A DNA stretch of 64,000 nucleotides from Climacium dendroides (Eukaryota > Streptophyta > Bryopsida > Hypnales > Climaciaceae), in contig OX467086.1 in the NCBI GenBank assembly GCA_950106755.1, positions 21,470,001 to 21,534,000 on the forward strand, read 5' to 3'. The notes below the pieces were generated by a model. It saw only the letters and a list, made by a program, of their open reading frames with translations. It made no database searches and had not been told where the DNA came from. Of this stretch, positions 33,544 to 46,812 are shown in pieces. Every line of letters starts with the position of its first letter. Position 1 is the stretch's first letter. The position numbers and the translations under genes are program-made.

Positions 33544-35609
33544 AGGAATGCTTTGGGGTGCCTCCACCTTAGTCACTCTATGGGTCCGCACGAGAGACGT
33601 GTGGAGGAGGAACATAACATCCTCGAAAGATGCACAAAGAAGCTTCAAGGCAAAACTTCAGGCTGGTTCGAGGCTGCTATAATAACAAACAACTGCACTG
33701 CACTTGGAGTTGCCGTTTGCTCATTAAAAAAAATGCTCATTGGCAGGTCTGAACAAGCGTCTGCCAATCAAGTTATGAAATGCATCAGTGCATGAGTTTC
33801 TAACATGGCAAGAGCTCCAAATGATTCTTCATAGGAACATGATTCCAAATGATTCTTTCGTTGGCTCTGTCCTTTGGATAGAGACTAAGAGCATCCTTAG
33901 CAGTGAGTTTCGTATCCTTAAAGTTTTAGGGAGAGGACCTCATATTGCAGATAGAGATACAGAAATTTCACTGCACCAACCTTTATCCAAAACCAGTATC
34001 TCTAAAATATATAGATTTCTGTAAAACTCCAGAGGCTCATATGGAGAATTCGCGAGGTCTCATTCCTATTTGATGTCCCAAGCTCAGTAAACAGATAGAG
34101 AAACGGAAGAGCTGGTGGAGAAGCTCTAAGTTAACTTATGGCATTGTCTTTTGCAGCAACTATGGTTTTTGTGGTTTTTGAATCCAAGTTTCCAATTCCT
34201 AATGTTGAGGCACCAGTTGTCAACCACGTCCACTACCCAACTTGGATCTTTAAATTTTTTTTTATATAAAAAATTAATTATTATTTTTTTTTTACAAAGT
34301 GTCAAAATGATGATATAAATGTTATGGTGGTGCTCCAAATTTTAGCATTCATCTACATATTGGATAGAAAACAATGTGGCATGTTTGTTTCATGTCATTT
34401 CATGTCATACATATTTGTTTTATGTCATTTTAATAAATATTCCAAAAGTTATAAGACTTATTTTGATTCAATCTGTAGGTAGCTAAAAGTACGTTCTAAA
34501 AAGCATTGTTTAATTTAATTTGATTGCATAGAATTTGAGCTAATGGTTCTAAAATTATTCAAAATGTGCCATATTTAGTACAATGAATGAAAATTGGAGA
34601 TCTTGCTTTATAGAATGCGAGCTAAATGCATTCAAAGTTGATAGAAAAATATTCACAACTTGCTTACCTATTTGCCCTATCTATTAGCATGCAACCCAAA
34701 TTGCATGTTAATTTTCAAGCCCCACAACATTTGATCTAGGAATCTAATCGAAAAAATAATCACGTTTTTAGAAAGATTATACAAACATGCATCCTTAATA
34801 AAATTCTCACTTTCATTCATTCAAAATGACTTTGTATGAAGCTACTCAAGCCTTCAAAAAGCTTCATGGGAGCTTATTGTTCTATAGGGGTTAATACTAT
34901 CATCCAAAAAATTCTACCACAATTGAATGTGTGCTCATACTCACTCATTAGTCATTTCAATATTTATGAAACTTTGTAATAGCAAGCTGCAATCTAAGTT
35001 AATATTAATATCTATTGGTGCTTTGATTAAACCAATGCCTCATTGTGAAGTATCAATTGTTTATAATAGATAATAACAGCAAAGGTATGGTGGGTACCCC
35101 CAAAATCGCCACATTTTATTAATGTGCTTAGTTACTATTATTAGACTAATTGGATATCATATCTTCTTGTTGGCAAGTGAAAATATGTTTTCAACATTTG
35201 AATACCATATGCAAATCTTATGTTATGTCAAAGCTTTTTCACTAGATGATTTGAAATTGTTTTTCAACTTATGCACATATTGATTTTGGAGAGGTAGTTA
35301 GAGCAATGATAACAATTTTAGGTAGGGTGCGCATTTGGGTGTACCCTCTTTAATGTCCAAAACTAAGCATCATAATTCTTCAATTCCGATTGATTGAGTT
35401 GACAAATAAGTTAAGATTTATCACAACAATAAATAGATATTAACTCCATAAGATGGCTAGCATCCACTATGTGAATTATAAATGTTTTCAAGAGCTTACT
35501 ATTAGAGTTATAAAAAATAGGTGAAGTACATCCAAGTATGTTGAAAAAACAATTTTTGTCTATTTTTCAACAATGCAAGTAGCATGGTCACTTGGTGCTT
35601 CATGGTTAT
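33544..35609. other. AT-rich spacer, nothing firm
   Basis: AAGAGCATCCTTAGCAG at about 33885 resembles a plant MITE end, but no partner was located. No gene is seen. Confidence 0.4.
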
Positions 35610-35762
35610 CGTGGTTGTCATACTGGACAAGTTACTATTCATTTCTTGTCCTATAGGACGAGTTACTATTCATCAAATGTACTCGAGAAGTACATTTGAT
35701 GAATAGTAACTCGTCCTACAGGACAAGAAATGAATAGTAATTTGTCCAGTATGACAACCATG
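35610..35762. mobile_element. Near-perfect foldback element, 153 bp, 8-bp target duplication
   Basis: Arms of about 73 bp (35611-35683 and 35689-35761) are complementary with few mismatches around a 5-base loop CGAGA. ATGGTTAT flanks both sides (35602-35609 and 35763-35770). An 8-bp duplication suggests hAT-type mobilisation, though the terminal bases are not the usual CAGGG. The transcript would form a miRNA/siRNA-like hairpin. Confidence 0.88.
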
Positions 35763-35770
35763 ATGGTTAT

Positions 35771-38700
35771 TGAACAAGGTTGTGAATGAGTTCATGTAGG
35801 AATAGAAAGGAAATGAGAACTTATAGAAATGAAGATTTAATGTTTAAATTCTTCTCATATAATAATTTATTTTACCAAAACCATTCAAAAGCTACATCTA
35901 CCTCTCCCTTCCCTATAACTCTTAGGGATTAGGGTGGGATGCCCCTTTGGCCTTTGGCCATTGCACATATTTAGACACATCAAATTCACAATCCCCTCTA
36001 CAAGAATGGATAAAAAGGAAATATTGGACGTATAGTTGACCAATTTTGGAAAAAAAATATATTACAAGTGGTCAAAGCAAACATTGGTGTCTTGAGGAGA
36101 ATTTATTCTTGTCTATTTGGACGTTGATGAGATTATATTAATTCCAACACACTTGCAATGATAATTCAAAAAATTCTTCAATATTGAAGAACAATGAATG
36201 AATTATTTGCTACATATACAAGTAACATACTAATTTTCTTTGTTGAATTCATAAAATCTTTCTTTTCAAACAAATTCCAACCCTTTGAACCCCAATTCCA
36301 TGCTATATATCTATTGCAATTTGAAATTGAATACATGTAGATTTCACTATTGACATTAGGTTGCTATAAAGCAAAATTGAATATAATGGAGTAGGGGTCA
36401 CAATTACGTTGTGGTCTATTTTGAATTTGTCTATTGTAACAATTGTTCTTTTGCATAGCTTATTTCAATTGGTTCACCACTTATTTCAGTTAAGGTGGAT
36501 GAGCTAATTTTAGAAATAATGGTTGCCTCATCAGCTCATCCTTGTGGAAGGATGAAAAACTTTCTTTATTTTTTCAATTTTTCCTAACTTAAAAAAGGCA
36601 ATAGAAATAGAAATTATATTTTTTATTCAATGTACAAATTTTTGAACTATTTGCCTAACCCAAATTATATATTAATAGGACAAAACTTGGTTCTACTATT
36701 GAAATCAAGTGATTTTGCAAGACACTAAATACAAGAATCCACAATATTCAAGGTATGTTTGAATCAATGAAGTGCTTCCAAAATAAACAACACCATAATT
36801 AATATAATTTAATCTAAAATGTATAAATTATATATTAAAAAAACATTCCAATAAAAATATTATATATTTTGAAACAAAATATCCACATTTAGCGTAAAGA
36901 ATATAATTTTTTCATTAATATATTTTTAAAGTAACAATTGTCAAAAATCCATTTGATCAGAGTGTACATTGTACACTCTGGTATTCAAATGCTATGAATA
37001 ATTGTCATAAGTTGTATAATGACTATGCTAACAAAATTTCTATAGCCCATTGTATTGTCCTTTAATTAGTATTTTGATAGCAAATATACTTTTGTAATGT
37101 GCATTGATAATTATCTATTATCACCATTTCAATGGTTGCTATAATTGTAATATTAATATGTAACTTAAACTTCATATGTAATTTCAATTCAAATTTAATG
37201 TAAATAATATTTTGTCCTCTAATAAATAGAATTAATATATCCAAAATGTATTAAACATTGCTAATGAATAATTGATATGGATACAAAATTATTTTCAAAC
37301 CACTTTGATTTTGATCAAATGTACAAAGGTTCCCTTTTCATATGTTCAACAATATTGATAATCAAAATTAATTGAGTATTTGTGGTCTTGAGTATTGAAT
37401 TTATATATATTAATAACTATGGCTACTATAATTAGTTTCTAAGAAGTTGGTTATGGACATGACTAGTTACAATAGTTATAATAAATAATTTTTAAGATTT
37501 ATTTTAGAATTCGATTTTCACAATTTTTCAATAAAAGAACTCCACATAGTTTGTGTTAATTGCTAAAACAATCTCTCCAGTAGAATTAGTGTGTTTCAAT
37601 TCATAATTTTGGAATTATTGATGATTTTTTTTATACGGTTTTCACGTATACTTAATAATTTTTTTAAAGTTTGAAAATCAAGTGTTTCTTTTTTGAATTT
37701 TTTCACTATACTTCAACTCAATCCTTCAACATAAAAAAATTGAAATTTGAAACTTGCAAAATTTTAAGCTAAAAAGGTCTAAAGCCTAAAAATCTTATCA
37801 AGCAAGGTGGAAGAAATACTTTTCTTTACTTTAAATGAAAATTATTGCAATCTATATGGTCAATTTAAAAAAAAATTGTTCTATACATTTTTATACTTGT
37901 CTAATGCAAGATCCTATGGTTCTAGATACAAAAAAGACAATATTCATTTTCTTTGCTCTTTGACAAAGAATAAATGGTTTTTGACAAAGAAAAGACCTTG
38001 GTCCTTTAGAGATTAAAGAATTTTTTTAAAATCACATTATATTAAATATTGAAATTTATAAATAAATAAAAATACATACTCCTTGACCTTTTAGAACTAT
38101 GCATTCAAATTTTGAGCAATGGATGAATGCAAACACATCCAAAGCACACAAAAGTGTTGTTTTTTTTTAAAATTCTTTGTTTAGTTTTTAATCATTTTTA
38201 TGGTATAGATTATAATTATTTTTTTCAAATATTATATAATTCACAAGCTATTAGTAGGTCTAGATTCAAAAAACATTTTTCTTTATTCTAATAATGATAT
38301 TTTTAAATAGTTGGATAAAAAACTAAAATAAAAATCTGTAAAATTAATGTAATTAGAGTTTAGTAATTAGGACTTAAAGGAAAAAATTATTTTGAAAATC
38401 ATGAATACTCAATCTACAATAGAATTTAGAAGGAATTTTCAATTTTGGGCTTCAAGTTTGATTGAAAAAAATTGGGTTGTATATTGTTTCACTAAATAGT
38501 GAAATTAGGTTGCCCTTCACTAATTTATGAACATTTGACACTATGTAAGTATTTATTGTTATTGTAGAAGAATGTACTACTATTGAATTAGTTGTTGTTG
38601 TAATTGAGACTCATGAACTTTGATGTGTACAAATGGAAATATCTTAAAATATTTGTGAATTATAAAGTAACTTTCTTGGAGTAATGCAATTCAATTATCC

Positions 38701-40030
38701 ATACAATCTAATTTCATTATTTAGTGTAAGAATAATTAATAATTCAATAGAATTGAGATCAATTGAACTTTGATATAATATTGTGATAAAATTAAAATTT
38801 TGAAGTTATAAAATAGTAAAAGGTGATTGTGTTATTTTAAATAAATAATGATTAAAAATGATGGAAATCCTTTAATTGCTTAAGGATGGAAGTAGTTCAG
38901 AGTAGATTTCCAAATTGTGAAGATGTATTATAAAATAATATTTTAATGATGGCTCTCAAACAATGTTCATAAATTATGATCATAATATTCATAAATTATA
39001 AACAATATCCATACAATTAGATCTATTTAATTAGTTTTAAGAGCCATTCAATTTTGTCTTCAATGTTTTTAAATTGCTTACAATATGCTATACAATGTAA
39101 AAAGATTGTGTAATTTGTGAATCAACAAAATAATATATTAACTTATGATTTATTCATACAACATCCAAAATATGCATACTAAAAGGATCTAAAATCCCCT
39201 TTAGATTCTCAACAAGATTTAACAAATACTCAAATAATTTGATAATCAAAACCATATTCAAATACTAATTCAAATGATTTTAAGGTACATTCACATTTGG
39301 CACTTGATAACAACAGATGTTAAAAGATAAGACCTATGAATGAAGATGAGAGGCCTTTTATTTTTATTTTATAGAAACGCATTTATTGCATTGGTTCAAT
39401 AAAAATTGAATCATCAAAAGTTATCAAGCATTCACATATGCGGAACAACTCCGTGTCATGTGAGGTCTTTGTTCTTGGAAATTCCAAAAAGTAGTCCGCA
39501 CACAATTCAATCCATAAATACCATATGTGATAGTCTCATTTGGCATCTAAATTTCCATGTCAGATTCTTAGAGGTTCACTTCACCTTAGACCATTTACAA
39601 GTCACATTTTTTCAAAAATGACTTAAAATAGAAACACCCAAAACTGCATATGTTCCTATTCTTTGTTCCTAAACTCACCCAATTTTGTCCCTAGATTTTG
39701 GTGAATGTGTCTTCCACATGCTTAACATTTATTGGCCAACATATTCAAAGGACACATATTTGACTGTGATTTGCTGATAGTTGATTTTTGTAGGGGTCAG
39801 TTTTGGGGGCACCTATGGGAGAGTTTCAATGGTCTGAGTAGCCAACAATTTGAAAAATCATCAAAATTACATACAATGTCCAAAAAATCTAATTTCTTTT
39901 TTGAATATTCATGATTTTCACTTGCATATACTACAAAAATATTATTTTTAGAAAAACATGCCTCCAACTATGCTGAATTGCTTAAAGTAACAGTTTTGGG
40001 TGTTTCTACCTTAATTTCTCCCAAATTTGA
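35771..40030. other. Long AT-rich gene-free spacer
   Basis: No supported gene was found. The one notable site is a 23-bp palindrome CAGAGTGTAC-ATT-GTACACTCTG at 36958-36980. ORFs here are short and low in complexity. Confidence 0.5.
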
Positions 40031-40050
40031 CCTTCGCGTAGGGTTTTGGC

Positions 40051-40321
40051 GATGCGGGAAGCTCTCGTGGAGAAGCGGGAAGCCCGTGCATATCTAAATG
40101 CAAACGCAGGGTTTGCAACTGGCAGCAAACTCTTCATCACATCCTGGAGTGAAATTATTCTGAAATCGATTCTTAGCCATTCCAAAAACTGGCATGGGTA
40201 CCCTCCACTTCCTCCATCGCTGAAAATCCAAAGGAAGTCATTTGTGTGGTGTGAAGAATCACGGAGAGCTCCCCGGATTCATCAACTCTTCCATCTTTCT
40301 GCTGTTTGTCTTGCTCAGTAA
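40051..40321 (+). CDS. Doubtful small ORF in a GC-richer island
   Basis: The plus strand reads MREALVEKREARAYLNANAG and on to a stop at 40321, about 90 residues. The minus strand of the same island is also open in parts (MKSLLPVANPAFAFRYARAS). The composition change at about 40030 suggests a gene remnant or a short gene. No family is recognised and the strand is undecided. Confidence 0.25.
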
Positions 40322-41350
40322 ACTCCGGGTTCTTCAGCTTCCAAATCTATTATTCTACCTTGCGTTGAATGTCTGTCACGCGCGCGTACGTGAAGAATCA
40401 CAGTAGATTGATCGATCAATTTCACCAAACGAAAATCTTCTTCACAGCAATCATCAGACACCCACATCGCCTTCGCAAGGGAGAAATCGACCATTGAATT
40501 CCATCACAAGGACAAAGCGTGAGCAAGCACATTTGCCAAATTCAAGTGTCCAATGACACCCACGGAATGTCATCCCCAAAAGGCATCACAACGCACTTGG
40601 GGAAGGGACATGTTGTTGTGTGGTTCATCATAGGTTTATCCATGCGTTACCAATTTAGTCCCTAACATACTTTGAAGAATCATAGAAAATTCATTTCTTG
40701 TTGGAATGTCTTGATTCTACTTGGAAATGGCTTCTGTCAAACTTCTCAATCTTTGAAAAAGACCTAAGTTGACAAATAACTTTTCCAAGATAATTGGATC
40801 TTTTGAAAAATACCTAAGTTGACAAATAACTTTTCTAAGGTAACTGGAGAGATAATCTACTTGGTAATAGGCATGTTTACTTTATACAAGATGCATACAG
40901 TCAAAACACAAAAAGTTGATGAGAGCCTACTATTATTTTTTGGTACACCTAAATAAAGTACTTCTGAAAATTTATAACTTAATCCTTAAAAGATAGACTA
41001 GTGACCACAGAAATCATCCTTTGAATATCTTGTGAATCATTTGCTTACAAAATTGTAAAAGCACTCATTGGAAGTCAAGCTACTTTAGAAGACCTCCCCT
41101 ATAACAACAACTATGCTCAATTGTAATTTGCGACGATAATAGGTGCACATGCTGTTGCAAACTTTTAGAAGATGTGGGGACCTTTGGCAACTTCGCTGAC
41201 ACATGCAAGTCTTCCTTATCTCCTATCATGGCGCGAACATGCAAGTCATTCCAGTACAGTAGAAAACCGACTTCCGGCTAAGGAAAAAGAAATGAGTAGA
41301 TAAAGAAAAAGAGCAGAAAAAAGACATGGAAGCGGAACCAGGGGTCCACT
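40322..41350. other. Spacer with a 55-bp direct duplication
   Basis: AAATACCTAAGTTGACAAAT-type text occurs twice in tandem (about 40758-40860). No gene is seen. Confidence 0.5.
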
Positions 41351-41354
41351 TACG

Positions 41355-41617
41355 CGGTTTTCGCGGAACATTCGAATCCCCGCACATTCCGCGCAGTCCG
41401 TTGCGGTGGGCGCAGGGAGCACATGCACGATTCAGCGACGACCGGAGCAGTTGAGGACCGGAGACCGAGGTTGATACTCCGGCCCTGAAGTGTAGGTACC
41501 GACAAGAAATGGAAGCAAAACCGTGTGGACTGATGAGGGACTTTCCCTGTGGGGACGTCGTCACTCGTCCTCGCCTCCAGGAGTCCTGGCCCGTTCTTTC
41601 CTCCCTCCTTCAGATTC
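41355..41617 (-). CDS. Possible first exon of a divergent gene
   Basis: On the minus strand a GC-rich open stretch ends at a strong donor CCGC/GTAAGT (exon edge 41354/41355). One frame reads SPHGFASISCRYLHFRAGVS and on through SSLNRACAPCAHRNG. It is rich in Ser, Arg and Ala and poor in acidic residues, like a plastid or mitochondrial transit peptide. No ATG opens that frame within the exon, though an ATG at 41617 opens another. It would share a promoter region with the HMA gene. The following exon was not found. Confidence 0.3.
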
Positions 41618-41867
41618 ACTTGCTATATTAATCCCTGCTCTTGCTGACACTTGCCAATTTGTGCTTATCCCGCATCTGTTGTGCGTTCTGGAAGGTTCGT
41701 TCTGCTTTGCTTGCTCTTGTGGTCCGAATGTCCAGGTTCTTTTTGTGAGACAGAACACTGGCATGATTGAGAGTGAGTGTGATGAGAAGAGTTTGCTTGT
41801 GCAGTGCTTGAAGATAAGTGACGAATTCTTGAGAAGATTCGATTGAGAGAATTTCGGTACATTCACA
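41600..41867 (+). promoter_or_regulatory. Promoter and leader of the HMA gene, with a short uORF
   Basis: A TATA-like CTATATTAA lies at 41623-41631, about 240 bp before the start codon. The presumed leader contains an upstream ORF beginning MIESECDEKSLL at 41764 and ending near 41846, which could lower translation of the main frame. Position and effect are inferred. Confidence 0.4.
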
Positions 41868-42808
41868 ATGGTGGAGTTGTACTACTATGGCTATCCTCAG
41901 CCGTTCCACAGCACGGCGCCGCTTCAGCCCGATCAGTCTATGAGCTATGTGAGTTCTCGTTAATGCTTTGCTTTTGAGTTACAATCTTTCGAATGCGTTT
42001 GGGAAGGTTAGTTTTGCTGGTGTGAGGATACGGGCTTTACTGACGATTTTTTGTTGTGTTTTTTGCGAGCAGTGGTTTGGATATCCCAACCAGGCTTATC
42101 TCGAGACTTTGCGGCAGGAAGCGTTGAAGCAGGAGAAGAAGGACAAGGAGAAGAAGGAAGAGAAGAAGGAAGAGAAGAAGGAGGAGAAGAAGGAGGAGAA
42201 GAAGGAGGAAAAGAAGGAAGAGAAGAAAGATGAGAAGAAAGACGAGAAGAAACCGCAGGTACAGTGTGGAGCTGAAAATTGAATGTGCTGCGTTGTTGTG
42301 CTTCTTGCGAGTTTGAATTGCTGCTGCGCAATTATCTAGAAGGGATTTCTGTTTGTTCATGGCTAGATTTGCGAGGGTGTGTGTGCTTGCTCGCATGTCG
42401 CTGGTTTGTCGTGTCAGTTCTAGTTCAGATGGAGCTCACGCGTTTTAATTCGTGATGCAGCTCATCGAGATGAAGGTACCTCTATGCTGCGAATCGTGCG
42501 CCCGCAAAGTGAGGAAAAAACTCGAGAATTTGAAGGGTGAGGAGTTAAATCTTTTTCTTGCCAACTTACTTCGATTTTGTGCAATTTCGCTGCCATTCGA
42601 GTCGCAGTGAAGGGGATGCAACTTTTGGAATGAATCTTTCTAATTTAGCGATCTTTTCGGCATTTATGCAGGGGTGGAGAAGCCTGTGATTTGTGATATG
42701 TACGACATGAAGGTATCCGTGACAGCCACTGCGAAACCGGAGGACGTTCTGAAGACGGTGAAGAAGGTGAAGAAGGATGCAGAGATGTGGCCTCAGAAAA
42801 AGAAGTAA
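41868..42808 (+). CDS. Heavy-metal-associated (HMA) domain plant protein, HPP type
   Basis: Four exons, 41868-41948, 42073-42258, 42461-42536 and 42672-42808, all have GT-AG borders and consistent phase. The product is 159 residues. The N-terminus (MVELYYYGYPQPFHS) is followed by a charged KKEE repeat of about 38 residues in exon 2. A single HMA fold then spans about 90-150: EMKVPLCCESCARKVRKKLE, with the metal-binding C-x-x-C as CESC, then VEKPVICDMYDMKVSV and a C-terminal helix. The split of the HMA domain by an intron after LKG is as in plant HIPP genes. The C-terminus is KKK with no CaaX box, so it is an HPP rather than an isoprenylated HIPP. Likely role: cytosolic or nuclear binding of a soft metal such as copper, zinc or cadmium. 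Confidence 0.92.
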
Positions 42809-43429
42809 ATTAAGTTTGAACAGACCTCTCGTCTAACAATTTTGTACAAACATTTGATATTTAGAATGAGCTTAAAATCGGCGCTTCAAGCAGTTTTATT
42901 ACACCGTAATGTTCTGCGTGTTCTCTATAGTGGTGTACCGCAGCGGGAATCAGTGATCCCCAGGAACCAACAACCTATGCGGTATTACGTAGATATCTAA
43001 TTGATACCATAGCTTCCTCAGTGCCTGCATGGCTGTATATATCATAAGCTCAGTCTTCTATAGAACTTGGAACGAAGGATTTTTTCATTTCCATCGTGTC
43101 GGATCTGTGAGTGTTTCTTCTGTAATGCTTCCTTTGGACAAGAATATTTTTTCCGAATTTTTCTTTTGAATTTTTCACTGGAATCTTCTAAGAAGCATCT
43201 GGAAACAGTTTTTTCACTTTCGACAACTGTACCAGTAAGTGTACAGATTCCATCCTGAAAAGGTCGTGCTGTAAGTTAAGACTGTAGTGATGCTTCAAGC
43301 GTGATTGGTGGTGAAGCAATGTTTTATCCACTTTGTCAAAAAAATGAAAATCTGAAGCAAACTGGTTATTGGTCCCTCTCATAACAACATTGAATATATT
43401 TCCAGTGAATGGCCCATGCTAGGATGGAC

Positions 43430-43430
<1 letters not shown>
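42809..43430. other. 3' flank of the HMA gene
   Basis: Presumed 3' untranslated region and spacer. No further exon is needed after the TAA. Confidence 0.5.

Positions 43431-43432
<2 letters not shown>

Positions 43433-43511
<79 letters not shown>
43433..43511. repeat. TA dinucleotide microsatellite, about 79 bp
   Basis: An uninterrupted AT/TA run. It produces a meaningless YIYI ORF. Confidence 0.98.
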
Positions 43512-43517
<6 letters not shown>

Positions 43518-44005
43518 ATACATGGACAATTTCCATTGCAAGGGGAAACAGTACACAAAACCAGAGGGCAAGCCCTCAGTGATTTTTCTTCATATTAGGC
43601 ATTTTGAGGATTGGGTTGAGGAGACATATAAGACAATTTTGTTCACTTTAGGGGTTCATTGTTCAAGGATGCATGCTAGACCCTTGCTTTGTTGGTAAAC
43701 AATGCTACATTAATGTATTATAAGCTAGCTTACTTCTTTTTCCAATTGGATAATTCATCTCTTCGAAGCAAATCAAAATTAGATTTCATTACTTTGACCA
43801 TGCAAGGATGTGATCCCTCATGACCAAGGAGTCACCAAAAAACTTTGATTATTGGACTATTAGGTGCATTCTTTGTTTCTACAACAAGCACTCATCTTTT
43901 TGGCCTATAGCATTACAAAATCAACTTTTAAAGGATATAGGCCCCTATGAATAAGTAGTGACCAAACTACTTCGATTATTGGACTAATAGGTGCATTCTT
44001 TGTTT
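43512..44005. other. Spacer with a local direct repeat
   Basis: ATTGGACTA(A/T)TAGGTGCATTCTTTG occurs at about 43851 and again at about 43979, just outside the next element. No gene is seen. Confidence 0.45.
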
Positions 44006-44659
44006 TTAACCCCTAAATGCCTGAGGCACCCAAATGTGGTGTTTGTAAAACTTTGAAGTTAAATAAAATCTAACCAAATTGCTATTTTTAGTAGTTTATA
44101 TTTTTAGAAAGTTCTTCTTCAAGTCTAGTTTTAGCATCAAAAATCCAATCTTGAAAATAAATGATAGTGATTTTTCTATTCATGATTTTGTGCAAGGGTA
44201 CCTAGTGTAATCTTGACTTCCCGTAGTGTTGAGAGCTCTTGGAAATGAACCTCAAATACACTAGATCTTAGAGAAAAATTCACATTCAAAGTTCATTTAA
44301 AAAAATTATAGAGTAGATTTTAAGAAGCCATAAATTGATTGGGGTTATGCAAGTTAGGCTCTTTAACCTCAATTTTTTTTGTCACCAACTTTTTAGATTT
44401 GACTTGTGAAAAGAGGGTTGAAAGATTTTACATCACTTTTACAATTTTAACACCCTCATAGTCAAACGTTATAATCTTTCGCTCCATAAGTGATATTATT
44501 GTGTTTTCTTTTCCTATGAGACCTCTAACATGTCTAGTTTGAATTTGTACGGTTATAATTCAAAAAAACTTAATACAACTTATCAAAATGTTGGCATTTT
44601 GTTCAAGTTAGAGCAAATTCCAAGAAACTCGAAACAGGCCTTGGGCATTTAGGGGTTAA
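44006..44659 (+). mobile_element. TTAA-ended non-autonomous element, 654 bp
   Basis: The ends are TTAACCCCTAAATGCCTGAG and, complemented, TTAACCCCTAAATGCCCAAG, nearly identical over about 22 bp. The interior is homologous to 215-746 (inverted) and 9526-10130. This is the best-preserved copy in the window and has no coding capacity. Confidence 0.75.
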
Positions 44660-44714
44660 ATTAGATAATGAAGTCATCCATTGACTACTTTTTGGCCTTG
44701 CTGTCCTTTAAGGA

Positions 44715-45315
44715 TTAAACCCTAAAAGAATGGAGCACATTTTTGGTATAAAGTATCAAAAACTAACAATTTTTAGGTCATTGAAAAAAAATGAAACAAA
44801 AATTTTCTTTGAAGTTCAATTGCATGAATTCGTATTAGACTACTATGGAAATATCTAAAATTTTATTTTGAAACTTTGACCTGAGAGATTGAAGGATTAT
44901 AATGTTTGAATTATGAAGAAAAGTTTTTTTTGACCTTGCCTGCCCACAGTGGTTTATAGACTTTAACTCATCCTAGAATTAGATTTTAGCACTATACATG
45001 ATTTGTTTTTTTTACAATTGCATCCAATATTATATGAGTTATATACCAACCAAATTTTAGAGGTAGATGTGAAGTTTAACAAAAGATTCTCTAATTGCTT
45101 ATGATGAGTTGATGACTAAACTTGTCAAGCACCCTAACTTTGATTTAGGTGCTGGATTGGGAAAAAATTATGTTCCCACATGGAGATACATGTTTATACC
45201 CAAGTTTACACCTTCTATCAAAATTTCAAAAAGATCCATTGAAAATTGACATTGAAATAACTTTTCCAAATTTTTAATTGGTTTCTCAACAACCACTTGG
45301 TCTTTTAGAGGTTAA
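44715..45315 (+). mobile_element. TTAA-ended element, 601 bp
   Basis: The 5' end is TTAAACCCTAAAAG and the 3' end complements to TTAACCTCTAAAAG. The interior is not clearly homologous to the neighbouring copy. It is a separate subfamily sharing only the termini. Confidence 0.55.
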
Positions 45316-45559
45316 CAAGGCAAGATTTAGCTAATAAGAAGCTTCTTGCACTAACCTTTAATAAATCTAGATAATTAGATAATCATTGTACAATGTTCAT
45401 CATTGGGACATTAACTCTTAAACAATAAACCAAGTTTGAGGGGCTTGTTTTTTGGAGAAGCTTTGTGAAAACTTTTCTAATATTCAACTACATGTGGAAT
45501 TTTCAATATCATTATCTTCATCTTCACAAGATGCATCTACAAATCTTGGATTTTAAAAC

Positions 45560-46812
45560 TTAACCCCTAAAGGTTTTTGACTATGTTTTTTAGACTGACA
45601 TATGTAACTATAGGATTTTGCAGTATGTTGGCTTGAAAAGATGTAGACAAAATTTCAAAGATTGCATCTTGTAGATTGCAAGATATTAGCGTTTCAACTG
45701 ACAAAAATCTTTTTTTAGCCTTGCAATAAACATGACAACTGCACTTTTCAATGTCACATTTGTATGGAAAAAGTTCAAAATGGTAGTGCTTCATTGGAAT
45801 CATTCTTCAAAGCAAATTGGCTACATGCTTGAAAAAATTTCAAATCATTTGGAATTGTACAATACATTAGGAAAAAATTAAACCCCCAAAGAGGCCACTT
45901 TGTAATGCAAAAGCTTGGTGGAAAGAGCCTTCTCAACTCACTAATTGGGCCAAGAATTGCATGATGAATTCAAAAAGTCATTATCATTATTCAATCCATC
46001 TTCATAACCTCATAAATTTAAGTAGGAAGAGCCTCCTCAACTCACTAACTGAACTATGAATTGCACAATGAATTCAAAAATTTGTGATCATTATCCAATC
46101 CATCTTCATAATCTTATAAATCTCATGATGATTCCATCATGAAGAATAGAACACATGCCAAGTGGTGGTTCTAATGAGGATGTGGCCACCTTCACATTCA
46201 TTCAATTAGTATAAAAATTAATAAGAAAACTCAAGGCTTTTTTGTGGGTTCAATTTTTTCCTAATATATAGGAAAAAATATTAAGTAGAAAAAATAGAGA
46301 ATAATTCCAAATACTAGATTGATAAGAACTTAGTTATGAACTTGAAAAATGTCAATACCAATGATTGTAATATTGTAATTTACATTCTACATCTTGTGAT
46401 TTTTTTTTTCAAAAAATATTGAAAATTGAGCTAAATAAAGGACTTCAAAATTACTTTTAGAGTAGAGAATCCATAACTATTGCAAACTAAACCTTCTCAT
46501 AACTTTTATCTTATTAATCAATATGAAATTATTCAAACCTTTCTATGTATATATAAATCTAGAAAATCAATTTCAAATTTTTATTCCTTAAGAAAATGAT
46601 TTTCTTAAAACTTTTTTGAATTGCCTAGGCTACCCATAGTTCAAAGAAATTTCATATTATACAATGATCTTTTAACCATGTAGTCAAAATTTATAAAAAT
46701 TGTTGGGCCTTGGGCAAATGTTGTGTAAAAATTTCAAAGAAAAGAATTAAAAATTCCATTTGCACCAAATCACATTGTTGCCAACAAAAACACAATTTGG
46801 TCCTTTAGAGGG
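45560..46812 (+). mobile_element. TTAA-family block: partial element plus a longer element
   Basis: TTAACCCCTAAAGG at 45560 opens a segment homologous to the element at 47980 (shared AACTATAGGAT, then AAAATTTCA, then TTGCAAGATATT). A second start TTAAACCCCCAAAGAGGCC at 45878 runs to TCCTTTAGAGGGTAA at 46812, and its last part matches 8880-9176. Within it, a segment of about 102 bp is tandemly duplicated (about 45927 and 46029, GAGCCT(T/C)CTCAACTCACTAA). The first element seems to lack its 3' end. Confidence 0.5.

Noticed and set aside
33237..34024. Three consecutive plus-strand ORFs of 64-104 residues
   Set aside because: Two overlap a foldback MITE and the third follows it. Composition and spacing show no shared gene and no splice model links them.
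36958..36980. 23-bp palindrome as a transposon footprint
   Set aside because: It is too short to assign, with no flanking duplication. Kept only as a note in the spacer entry.
42037..42396. Leu-rich minus-strand ORF opposite the HMA gene
   Set aside because: It is the antisense of the KKEE repeat (AAG/GAG codons read as CTT/CTC). Not a membrane protein.
43416..43598. ORF with repeated YI residues
   Set aside because: Translation of the TA microsatellite.
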